Below are positions 1 through 5,213 of a DNA stretch of 5,213 nucleotides, one piece after another. This DNA comes from Xanthobacteraceae bacterium (lineage in GTDB: Bacteria > Pseudomonadota > Alphaproteobacteria > Rhizobiales > Xanthobacteraceae), in the NCBI GenBank assembly GCA_030043285.1, contig JASHXZ010000778.1:1-5213 (forward strand). Direction: 5' to 3'. The notes beneath the pieces are model-generated. The model ran no database searches. It was given only the letters and a program-made list of their open reading frames with translations, and was not told where the DNA came from. Each line of letters starts with the position of its first letter. Position 1 is the stretch's first letter. A program made the position numbers and the translations under genes.

Positions 1-304
1 CGTCGGGTGCGGTGAGGTAGCGCGCCACGTTGGCGATCGTGCCCATGCGGTGCATGTCGAGCGCGCTCGGATCGGCGACCTCGGGGTCGCGCTGCATCAG
101 GATGCCGACCTGGCGCTGCTCGCGGATCGCCTGCTGCGCAGCGGCAACCGATTTGGTCCGGCCGAGCGTGATCGGCAGGACGAGCCCGGGAAACAGCACG
201 GTGGCGCGCACCGGCACGATGATCAGCGCGTCGGACGGCAATGGCGGCAGCGCTGGAGGCGGCGGCGCAGCGCCGGCCTGTCCAGGCTCGCTCGATGACA
301 GCAT
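1..304 (-). CDS. lon: Lon protease (endopeptidase La), N-terminal part, cut by left window edge
   Basis: ATP-dependent cytoplasmic serine protease that unfolds and degrades damaged and regulatory proteins. Only the first ~101 residues are present; the AAA+ and Ser-Lys protease domains lie outside the window. Residues 1-25 are a Ser/Ala/Pro-rich leader with a proline run at 14-23. From residue 27 the Lon substrate-binding (LAN) domain begins: VPVRATVLFPGLVLPI at 30-45, then GILMQRDPEV at 67-76 and MGTIANVARYL at 87-97, a pattern typical of Lon N-termini. The gene follows hsp20 on the same strand. The ATG at 304 lies 7 bases past the hsp20 stop; an in-frame GTG at 319 would overlap that stop, and neither start has a strong Shine-Dalgarno. 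The proline-rich leader suggests this may be a second, hsp20-linked Lon rather than the housekeeping copy. Family assignment is firm; start and paralogue status are inferred. Confidence 0.9.
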   Translation of the reverse strand, partial: MLSSSEPGQAGAAPPPPALPPLPSDALIIVPVRATVLFPGLVLPITLGRTKSVAAAQQAIREQRQVGILMQRDPEVADPSALDMHRMGTIANVARYLTAPD

Positions 305-311
305 TTCAATC

Positions 312-731
312 TCAGCCACGACCCGGCCCCACTTTCTGCAACGTGATCACCAAATATCCGGCGGCGGCGGTGCGGCGCACGCCGCTATAGCGTCCGGCCG
401 GCAGCCGCAGCCGCCGGTAAAAACGGCCTTGCGGCAGCTCGAGCCGATGAATGGTCGCGGTGCGCAGTTCGGGCGGCAGCACCCGCGTGCCGGCGATGAC
501 GAGGTCGCAGTCCTCGATCACCACCTGAGCATTGTCGATGGCGACGCCGGGCAACGCGACCAGCACCAGCACCTCCAGATCGGTCTCCAAAATATCGGCC
601 GGCGGTTCCCAGGCCGGCTGGTGCGCCTGGCTCGGCGCCGGTCGAAACAGCTCACGATGCATCCGCTCGGCGCGGGCGAGCATCTCGACCGCTTCCGACC
701 ACATCCAATCCCGGGCCACGTCGCGGGCCAT
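312..731 (-). CDS. Small heat shock protein, Hsp20/alpha-crystallin family
   Basis: ATP-independent cytoplasmic chaperone (holdase) of 139 aa that binds unfolding proteins. Residues 1-38 form a short variable N-terminal arm with a helical look. The alpha-crystallin domain covers about 40-133: W41 with ADILET at 45-50, ALPGV at 59-63, FYRRLRLP at 104-111, and the closing strand GYLVITLQK at 125-133. The usual closing motif (Asn-Gly-Val-Leu) reads Ala-Gly-Tyr-Leu, and the six-residue tail VGPGRG has no I-X-I motif, so oligomer assembly may differ from classical members. The start at 731 is chosen because GGAGGGG sits 7 bases upstream; the frame is open to 917, but that extension has no domain content. 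The gene is followed at once by lon, suggesting a joint heat-stress transcript. The family is clear; the specific subclass is not. Confidence 0.93.
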   Translation of the reverse strand: MARDVARDWMWSEAVEMLARAERMHRELFRPAPSQAHQPAWEPPADILETDLEVLVLVALPGVAIDNAQVVIEDCDLVIAGTRVLPPELRTATIHRLELPQGRFYRRLRLPAGRYSGVRRTAAAGYLVITLQKVGPGRG

Positions 732-738
732 ACAAATA

Positions 739-745
739 CCCCTCC
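739..745 (-). promoter_or_regulatory. Shine-Dalgarno of hsp20
   Basis: On the minus strand this reads GGAGGGG, 7 bases before the ATG at 731. It is the strongest ribosome binding site in the window and decides the hsp20 start against the longer open frame. Confidence 0.85.
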
Positions 746-777
746 AGGTCAGGTGCCATATGTGTGGCGGCACCTGG
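744..777 (-). promoter_or_regulatory. Inverted repeat in hsp20 leader, possible RNA thermometer-like switch
   Basis: On the minus strand CAGGTGCC (776-769) is complementary over 8 bp to GGCACCTG (757-750), with an 11-base loop. The upstream arm can instead pair as CCAGGT (777-772) with ACCTGG (749-744), which takes up the first two G bases of the Shine-Dalgarno. The two pairings exclude each other. Rhizobial small heat shock genes are often controlled by ROSE-type RNA thermometers in their leaders. The conserved U-U/C-GCU motif of ROSE is not seen beside this Shine-Dalgarno, so this would not be a standard ROSE element. The pairings are seen in the sequence; the function is inferred. Confidence 0.35.
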
Positions 778-820
778 CCGAATTCAACGCCGCCGGTTTC
801 GCGCGCCCTGCAGCCGGCCG

Positions 821-843
821 ATATTGCTAATATTGAAGTATTG
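821..843. promoter_or_regulatory. AT-rich island with three RTATTG repeats between divergent genes, possible operator
   Basis: This stretch stands out in GC-rich surroundings. It contains ATATTG at 821-826, ATATTG at 830-835 and GTATTG at 838-843, spaced 9 and 8 bases apart, and a 13-bp palindrome ATATT-GCT-AATAT at 821-833. It lies 90 bases upstream of the hsp20 start and 120 bases upstream of paoA. It could be a regulator site or the AT-rich part of a promoter. No convincing -35/-10 pair could be matched on either strand. Confidence 0.25.
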
Positions 844-952
844 GTCTTGGAACGCGCGCGACACAGCGGGAATTGATCCCCTGTAGCAAGTGATGGGGCT
901 TCCCCAAGGCAGCGCACGAGCGCAAGGCGGGGTCACGCCAAGTCGATCGCCC

Positions 953-956
953 GGAG
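953..956 (+). promoter_or_regulatory. Shine-Dalgarno of paoA (decides the start)
   Basis: GGAG lies 6 bases before the ATG at 963 but only 0 bases before the other in-frame ATG at 957, so translation most likely begins at 963. Confidence 0.7.
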
Positions 957-962
957 ATGCCG

Positions 963-1484
963 ATGGCACGAACACGCCGGAAACGGCCGAATGGGCAAAC
1001 CATTCCGGCACCCGAAAAGATCACCATATCGCTGACCGTCAACGGGGCGCCGCGCGAGCTCGCGGTGGCGCCCTGGGTGACGCTGCTCGATGCGCTGCGC
1101 GAGCGGCTCGGCCTGACCGGCACCAAGAAGGGCTGCGACCACGGCCAATGCGGCGCCTGCACGGTTTTGGTCGACGGCCGGCGCATCAATTCCTGCATGA
1201 CGTTTGCAGTCATGCAGGACGGCGCCAAGGTGACCACGGTCGAGGGCTTGGCGCGCGACGGCACGCTGCATCCGCTGCAGCAGGCTTTCATCGACCATGA
1301 CGCCTTCCAGTGCGGCTCCTGCACATCGGGACAGCTCTGCTCGGCTGCCGGGCTGATTGCCGAAGGCAGGGCCAGCACCGTCGAGGAAATTCGCGAGCTG
1401 ATGAGCGGCAATCTCTGCCGCTGCGGCGCTTATCCGAACATCGTCGCCGCGATCCAACAGGCGATGGAGCGGCAGCGGTCATGA
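963..1484 (+). CDS. paoA: Molybdenum hydroxylase small subunit, [2Fe-2S] protein, PaoA/YagT type
   Basis: Electron-transfer subunit (173 aa) of a three-subunit xanthine oxidase-family enzyme, passing electrons from the Mo cofactor to FAD. The plant-type ferredoxin domain covers about 19-95, with cluster ligands C58, C63, C66 and C78 in the KKGCDHGQCGACTV block. The helical second [2Fe-2S] domain covers about 100-170, with C117, C120, C152 and C154 (CGSCTSGQLC and NLCRCGAYPN). From memory the sequence closely follows E. coli YagT/PaoA, but Ser119 replaces its Tyr, and the ~20-residue insertion before the last cysteine pair is absent. The E. coli protein has a Tat signal; here the basic start (RTRRKRP at 3-9) has no hydrophobic segment after it, and no further start codon exists upstream before the stop at 891. 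Cytoplasmic location is therefore inferred. The stop overlaps the next start (ATGA, 1481-1484). Confidence 0.95.
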   Translation: MARTRRKRPNGQTIPAPEKITISLTVNGAPRELAVAPWVTLLDALRERLGLTGTKKGCDHGQCGACTVLVDGRRINSCMTFAVMQDGAKVTTVEGLARDGTLHPLQQAFIDHDAFQCGSCTSGQLCSAAGLIAEGRASTVEEIRELMSGNLCRCGAYPNIVAAIQQAMERQRS

Positions 1485-2497
1485 TCAATTTCCAGTACGC
1501 CCGCGCCACCGACCTCGCCGACGCTCTGCGCCAGATCGCTGCCGAGCCGGGCGCCAAATTCATCGCCGGCGGCACCAATCTGATCGATTTGATGAAGGAG
1601 GACGTCGAACGGCCGCCGCGGCTGATCGACATTTCGCGCCTGCCGCTCCGGGAAGTCGAACAAACGCGCCACGGCGGCTTGCTGATTGGCGCGCTGGTGC
1701 CGAACTCCGACCTCGCCTATCACCCGCTGATCGAGCGGCATTATCCGCTGCTCGCCAGTGCGATCCTCGCCGGCGCCTCGGCGCAGCTGCGCAACATGGC
1801 CTCGACCGGCGGCAATCTTCTGCAGCGCACGCGCTGCTATTACTTCTACGATACCGCAACGCCCTGCAATAAGCGCACACCCGGCAGCGGTTGCGCCGCC
1901 CGCTATGGCGTCAACCGCATCCATGCGATCCTCGGCACCAGCGACGCCTGCATCGCCACCCACCCTTCCGACATGTGCGTGGCGCTGGCCGCGCTCGACG
2001 CTCAAGTGCACGTGGCCGGCCCGAGCGGCGGGCGCACCCTCACATTCGCCGATTTGCATCGCCTGCCCGGCACCACGCCCGAGCGCGACACCAACTTGGC
2101 CGCCGACGAGATCATCACCGCAGTCGAGCTGCCGGAGCGCGGCTTTGCTGCCAATTACAGCTACCTGAAAATTCGCGATCGGCTGTCGTACGCGTTCGCG
2201 CTCGTCTCCGTTGCGGCGGCGCTGGAGCTCGAGCACGGCACCATCAAGGAAGCGCGCCTCGCGCTTGGCGGCGTCGCGCACAAGCCGTGGCGCAATGTGT
2301 CCGCCGAAGCGGCGATGCGCGGCGAGCCGGCGAACCGCGCCACCTTCGCCCGCGCCGCCGATGCGATCCTGCGCGACGCCAAAGGCTTTGCGCACAACGC
2401 GTTCAAGATCGAATTGGCGCGCCGCGCCATCCTGCGCGCGCTGAGCCAGGCGGCCGCCGGGACGCCGCAGTCGCAATCCGTCAAGAAAATCCGGTGA
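1481..2497 (+). CDS. paoB: Molybdenum hydroxylase FAD subunit with [4Fe-4S] insertion, PaoB/YagS type
   Basis: FAD-binding subunit (338 aa) that takes electrons from the iron-sulfur subunit and delivers them to the final acceptor. FAD-binding signatures are KFIAGGTNLIDLMK at 26-39 and STGGNLLQ at 108-115. Between about 117 and 158 lies the extra loop that distinguishes the PaoB group, with C119, C129, C138 and C157 (spacing 9, 8 and 18 residues). In E. coli PaoB this loop carries a [4Fe-4S] cluster that ordinary CoxM/XdhB-type flavoproteins lack. The CO dehydrogenase flavoprotein C-terminal domain covers about 222-325, opening with YSYLKIRDRLSYAFAL. The start is the ATG of an ATGA overlap with paoA, pointing to translational coupling, with a modest GGAGC 10 bases upstream. 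The acceptor (oxygen, ferredoxin or quinone) cannot be read from the sequence. Confidence 0.95.
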   Translation: MINFQYARATDLADALRQIAAEPGAKFIAGGTNLIDLMKEDVERPPRLIDISRLPLREVEQTRHGGLLIGALVPNSDLAYHPLIERHYPLLASAILAGASAQLRNMASTGGNLLQRTRCYYFYDTATPCNKRTPGSGCAARYGVNRIHAILGTSDACIATHPSDMCVALAALDAQVHVAGPSGGRTLTFADLHRLPGTTPERDTNLAADEIITAVELPERGFAANYSYLKIRDRLSYAFALVSVAAALELEHGTIKEARLALGGVAHKPWRNVSAEAAMRGEPANRATFARAADAILRDAKGFAHNAFKIELARRAILRALSQAAAGTPQSQSVKKIR

Positions 2498-2502
2498 ACG
2501 CC

Positions 2503-4704
2503 ATGACCTATATCGGCACGTCCATTTCCCGGGTCGATGGTCCCGCCAAGGTCACCGGCGCGGCCAAATATGCCGGCGACACCGCTGCGTCCGACCTCGC
2601 CTATGGCGCAGTCGTAACGTCCACCATTGCCAAAGGCCGCATCGCCACGATCGACACCGGCGCGGCGCTCCGCATCGCCGGCGTGCTCGACGTGCTGACC
2701 CATGAGAACCGGCCGCGCATGGCGCGCCGGACGGCGGCCTACAAGGATTTCGTCGCGCCGGAGCAAGGCTCGCCGTTCCGCCCGCTCTACGACGACAAGA
2801 TCCTGTTCAGCGGCCAGCCGATCGCACTGGTGCTCGCCGAGGAATGGGAGATAGCGCGCTTTGCCGCGACGCTGGTGCGCGTCGAATACGAGGCGGAGCC
2901 GTTCGCCACCGACCTGCAGGTCGAGCGCGAGCGCGCCGCCGCGATCGAGCAGCCGCTCAAGTCGCGCGGCGATGCCGATAAGGCGTACGGGGACGCTGCC
3001 GTACGGCACGAAGCGGAATACTTCATTCCGATCGAGCATCACAACCCGATCGAGCTGTACGTCTCGACCGTGCTGTGGGACGGCGACGGCAAGCTCACCG
3101 TCCACGACAAGACCCAGGGCGTGCAGAACGTGCGCGATTACCTGTGCGGCGTGTTCAGCATCAAACCGGACAAGCTGCGCGTGATGTCGCCGTTCATGGG
3201 CGGCGGCTTCGGCTCGGGACTGCGGCCGCAATATGAGGCGCCGCTGGCGGTGCTGGGGGCGCAGGCGCTCGAACGCTCGGTCCGCCTCGTGCTCACGCGC
3301 CAGCAGATGTTCGCGCTGTGCTATCGGCCGGCGACGATCGAACGCCTCGCGCTCGGCGCGCAGTCCGGCGGCACGCTGGAGTCGGTGAGCCATGAAGCGA
3401 TCGCTGTAACCTCGCAATACGAGGATTTTTTCCGCAACGACAGCGGCTGGTCCGGCCTATTGTACAAGAGTGCGAATGCCAAATACGGGCACCGGCTGGC
3501 GCATGTCGATCTGCCGACGCCCTCGGACATGCGGGCGCCGGGCGCGGCAACCGGCGTCTATGGGCTCGAATGCGCCATGGACGAGCTTGCGGTGGCGCTC
3601 AAGCTCGACCCGATCGAGCTGCGGCTGCGCTGCTATTCGGATCGCGACCAGCACGACGACGTGCCCTACACCAGCAAGAAGCTGCGCGAGTGCTATCGCC
3701 AGGGCGCGGCGGCGTTCGGCTGGGACCGGCGCAATCCCGAGCAGCGTTCGATGCGCGACGGCAGCGAGCTGGTCGGCTGGGGCATGGCGAGCGGCGTCTG
3801 GGATGCCTGGCAGGTCGATACCGCCGCCCGCATCGTGCTGACCGCCAACGGCCATGCCGAGGTGGCAAGCGCGTGTTCCGACATCGGCACCGGCACCCAC
3901 ACCATCATGGCCCAGGTCGCCGCCGACCTGCTCGGCCTGCCGCTCGAGGCCGTCACCGTGCGGCTCGGCGATTCGACGCTGCCGAAGGCGCCGGTCGAAG
4001 GCGGCTCGTGGCTCGCCGCCTCGGTTTCACATGCGATTGCCAAGACCGCCGATGAAATCCGCAAGGAGCTGTGGCAGCTCGCCAAGGCGATGCCGAATTC
4101 GCCGCTCGCTGCTTCGCACCTTGAAGACATTGCGCTCGTCGATGGCAGGATCATCGACAAGAAAGGCAACGGCGGCGGTGTGCCGATCACCGACGCCATG
4201 CGTCACGGCCGCCGCGACCGGCTCGAATGCGAAACCACGAACAGCTTCGCGGAAGACAAAAAGCACGCCCGCAACACCCACTCGGCGATCTTTGCCGAGG
4301 TGAAGGTGGACGAGGAGCTTGGCGTCATCCGCGTCACCCGCGTGGTCAATGCGGTCGCCGCCGGCCGTATTCTCAACACCAAGACTGCGCGCAGCCAGAT
4401 CATGGGCGCGGTGGTCGGCGGCATCGGCATGGCGCTGCACGAGGAGACGCTGATCGATCACACGCTCGGCCGGATGATGAACTCCAACATCGCCGAGTAC
4501 CACGTGCCGGTGAACGCCGACATCCACGACATCGAAGTCATTTTCGTCGACGAGCCGGACGAGATCATCAACCCGCTCGGCATCAAAGGACTGGGTGAGA
4601 TCGGCATCGTCGGCGTCGCCGCGGCGATCGCCAACGCCATCTACCACGCCACCGGCAAGCGCGTGCGCGACCTGCCGATCACGTTGGATAAGCTGCTGCC
4701 CTGA
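2503..4704 (+). CDS. paoC: Molybdenum hydroxylase catalytic (Mo-cofactor) subunit, PaoC/YagR type with variant active site
   Basis: Catalytic subunit (733 aa; E. coli PaoC is 732) that hydroxylates a carbon centre, typically of aldehydes or N-heterocycles, using water and a molybdopterin cofactor. The hammerhead domain covers about 10-130 (SRVDGPAKVTGAAKY near the start) and the Mo-binding domain about 145-700. Key residues: Q205 in KTQGVQ, the glycine loop GGGFG at 233-237, MRAPG at 343-347, DIGTGTHTIMAQ around 468, and the catalytic base E699 in KGLGEIG. At the position of E. coli PaoC Arg440, an ungapped local match (LVG-G-A-G blocks) puts W433, so substrate selection probably differs. The stop of paoB precedes the ATG at 2503 by 5 bases; an in-frame GTG at 2494 overlaps that stop and is an alternative start. 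Neither has a strong Shine-Dalgarno, so coupling is likely. No signal peptide is seen. The XdhC/PaoD maturation factor is not adjacent. Confidence 0.94.
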   Translation: MTYIGTSISRVDGPAKVTGAAKYAGDTAASDLAYGAVVTSTIAKGRIATIDTGAALRIAGVLDVLTHENRPRMARRTAAYKDFVAPEQGSPFRPLYDDKILFSGQPIALVLAEEWEIARFAATLVRVEYEAEPFATDLQVERERAAAIEQPLKSRGDADKAYGDAAVRHEAEYFIPIEHHNPIELYVSTVLWDGDGKLTVHDKTQGVQNVRDYLCGVFSIKPDKLRVMSPFMGGGFGSGLRPQYEAPLAVLGAQALERSVRLVLTRQQMFALCYRPATIERLALGAQSGGTLESVSHEAIAVTSQYEDFFRNDSGWSGLLYKSANAKYGHRLAHVDLPTPSDMRAPGAATGVYGLECAMDELAVALKLDPIELRLRCYSDRDQHDDVPYTSKKLRECYRQGAAAFGWDRRNPEQRSMRDGSELVGWGMASGVWDAWQVDTAARIVLTANGHAEVASACSDIGTGTHTIMAQVAADLLGLPLEAVTVRLGDSTLPKAPVEGGSWLAASVSHAIAKTADEIRKELWQLAKAMPNSPLAASHLEDIALVDGRIIDKKGNGGGVPITDAMRHGRRDRLECETTNSFAEDKKHARNTHSAIFAEVKVDEELGVIRVTRVVNAVAAGRILNTKTARSQIMGAVVGGIGMALHEETLIDHTLGRMMNSNIAEYHVPVNADIHDIEVIFVDEPDEIINPLGIKGLGEIGIVGVAAAIANAIYHATGKRVRDLPITLDKLLP

Positions 4705-4749
4705 CTATGTTGCGAGGCAGCATTGGTGGCTGGCATCGCCAAGCGCCAA
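4694..4749 (+). terminator. Inverted repeats at the end of the pao operon, possible weak terminator
   Basis: TGCTGCC (4694-4700) pairs over 7 bp with GGCAGCA (4716-4722) across a 15-base loop containing the paoC stop. Next to it, 4723-4749 can fold as TTGGTG/CGCCAA (with one G-T pair), a 2x2 internal loop, then TGGC/GCCA around a 3-base loop. Neither hairpin is followed directly by a T run (only TTAAGTTT some bases later). A classical intrinsic terminator is therefore not shown, but transcript-end processing here is plausible. Confidence 0.25.
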
Positions 4750-4787
4750 TCCGGCTTAAGTTTCCCTCTTGCGTTTGGCAGAACAAA

Positions 4788-5024
4788 ATGCGAACCTACC
4801 TTGTGGCCCCCATGAAGCCTCCATCCGAACGCCGCCGTCGTGAGCCCTATTACAAGGTGCAATACCGGAACCGGGTGACTCTCGCGTGGCAAGATCGCCG
4901 AAAGGAGGCCTTTGACACAATTGAAGAGGCTCATACCTTCCTCAAAAGCTGCATGGGACGCGAACCCCTTCGGATCGTAGAATTCAATGCCGGCCAGTCA
5001 AAGACCGTCCATGAGCAACAATGA
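4788..5024 (+). CDS. Small basic protein of unknown function
   Basis: I do not recognise this 78-residue product. It begins MRTYLVAP, continues with a basic patch (SERRRREP near residues 12-19), then a compact region YYKVQYRN...W...KEAFDTIEEAHTFL around 20-54, and a polar end. The pattern of an aromatic strand, Trp, Lys, Phe-Asp-Thr and Glu-Glu-Ala resembles small beta-beta-beta-alpha modules such as the arm-binding part of integrases, but no catalytic domain follows and this is only a shape likeness. The frame is open back to an ATG at 4707, whose extra residues look non-coding; an internal ATG at 4812 is another possible start. No start has a clear Shine-Dalgarno. GC here (~54%) is well below the operon to the left, suggesting accessory or transferred DNA. 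It overlaps the next ORF by 14 bases. Confidence 0.45.
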   Translation: MRTYLVAPMKPPSERRRREPYYKVQYRNRVTLAWQDRRKEAFDTIEEAHTFLKSCMGREPLRIVEFNAGQSKTVHEQQ

Positions 5025-5213
5025 ACCCGATTTTATTGCTGCGGCCGCAACTGGTGCGGTTGGTTTCGCCTTCACCATCTTGGGGGCGAATCCGTTCATC
5101 GAAAAGAGACTCGCGCGTGTGGCCGATCTTGAGCGTGAACTGGGACAATTACCGAGGTTAGTTCAATGGTTCTACGTTGCGCCCCAACGGCTATACGGCC
5201 GGGGACTGCTGAT
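5011..5213 (+). CDS. Start of a hypothetical protein with one hydrophobic segment, cut by right window edge
   Basis: An open frame from ATG 5011 to the end of the window gives 67 codons without a stop. The product begins MSNNEPD and has a hydrophobic stretch at about residues 8-25 (FIAAAATGAVGFAFTILG) that could be one membrane helix. A charged amphipathic stretch follows (EKRLARVADLERELGQL, about 31-47), then WFYVAP and a basic tail. No family is recognised. It overlaps the preceding small ORF by 14 bases, as in translationally coupled pairs, which mildly supports both being real. There is no clear Shine-Dalgarno, and composition matches the lower-GC tail. With the C-terminus missing, a larger membrane-anchored protein or a small accessory protein are equally possible. 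Confidence 0.38.
   Translation, partial: MSNNEPDFIAAAATGAVGFAFTILGANPFIEKRLARVADLERELGQLPRLVQWFYVAPQRLYGRGLL

Noticed and set aside
744..770. Sigma-54 type promoter (TGGCAC on the minus strand before hsp20)
   Set aside because: The -12 GC element is absent at the required spacing, and the site overlaps the ribosome binding region.
30..830. Plus-strand open frame (266 codons) over lon and hsp20
   Set aside because: It lies opposite two recognised genes, and its translation is low-complexity and without motifs.
818..833. CIRCE operator half (TTAGCA on the minus strand)
   Set aside because: The matching GAGTGCTAA arm is missing, so it is not a HrcA site.
860..900. Sigma-32 promoter for hsp20 (CTTGCTA and CCCGCTGT on the minus strand)
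   Set aside because: The -10 part matches poorly, and several equally weak pairs can be drawn in this GC-rich gap.
732..917. Upstream extension of hsp20 to an ATG at 917
   Set aside because: The extra 62 residues have no domain content, while a strong GGAGGGG site precedes the ATG at 731.
963..1010. Twin-arginine signal in PaoA (RTRRKRP)
   Set aside because: The basic residues are not followed by a hydrophobic stretch or a cleavage-like site.
1430..2476. Long open frame (348 codons) on the minus strand opposite paoB
   Set aside because: It is another antisense shadow in GC-rich DNA: biased composition, no recognisable domain, fully opposite a conserved gene.
2161..3417. Long open frame (418 codons) on the minus strand inside paoB/paoC
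   Set aside because: It has a low-complexity Arg/Ala/Gly-rich translation with no family motifs and is antisense to well-supported coding sequence; such frames are expected in GC-rich DNA.
4788..5024. Integrase fragment
   Set aside because: Only a vague likeness to an arm-binding module; no tyrosine-recombinase catalytic residues and no attachment-site repeats are visible.

Overview
The window is GC-rich DNA of alphaproteobacterial character, most like the Bradyrhizobium/Rhodopseudomonas group. This is inferred from codon use, the hsp20-lon pair and the style of the oxidoreductase operon; nothing here fixes a species. It holds two divergent gene blocks and a tail of different composition.

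Left block, minus strand (1-731): a small heat shock protein (hsp20, 139 aa) is followed directly by the first ~101 codons of an ATP-dependent Lon protease that runs off the left edge. The two are close enough to be translationally coupled. Together they form a protein quality-control unit, with a holdase and a protease in one transcript. The hsp20 start is fixed by a strong Shine-Dalgarno sequence, and its leader carries an 8-bp inverted repeat whose arm competes with a pairing that reaches into that Shine-Dalgarno.

Divergent gap (732-962): it holds an AT-rich island with three RTATTG repeats and a small palindrome. I could not identify a consensus promoter in it.

Centre, plus strand (963-4704): a tight three-gene operon encodes a heterotrimeric molybdenum hydroxylase of the xanthine oxidase family. 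Its subunits are the 2Fe-2S subunit (PaoA/YagT type), the FAD subunit (PaoB/YagS type, with the four-cysteine insertion that carries an extra [4Fe-4S] cluster), and the Mo-cofactor catalytic subunit (PaoC/YagR type). Electrons should pass from Mo through the 2Fe-2S clusters to FAD. Two features separate it from the E. coli enzyme: the small subunit has no Tat signal, so the complex is probably cytoplasmic, and the active-site position of E. coli PaoC Arg440 is a tryptophan (W433). The substrate is therefore unknown; aldehydes or N-heterocycles are both possible. No XdhC/PaoD-type cofactor-insertion gene lies in the window.

Right tail (4705-5213): GC drops to about 54% and two small overlapping ORFs of unknown function appear, the second cut by the window edge. 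I see no transposase, integrase, CRISPR array, tRNA or rRNA. I did not find a convincing new multi-gene system; the points of most interest are the variant active site, the missing Tat signal and the hsp20 leader.
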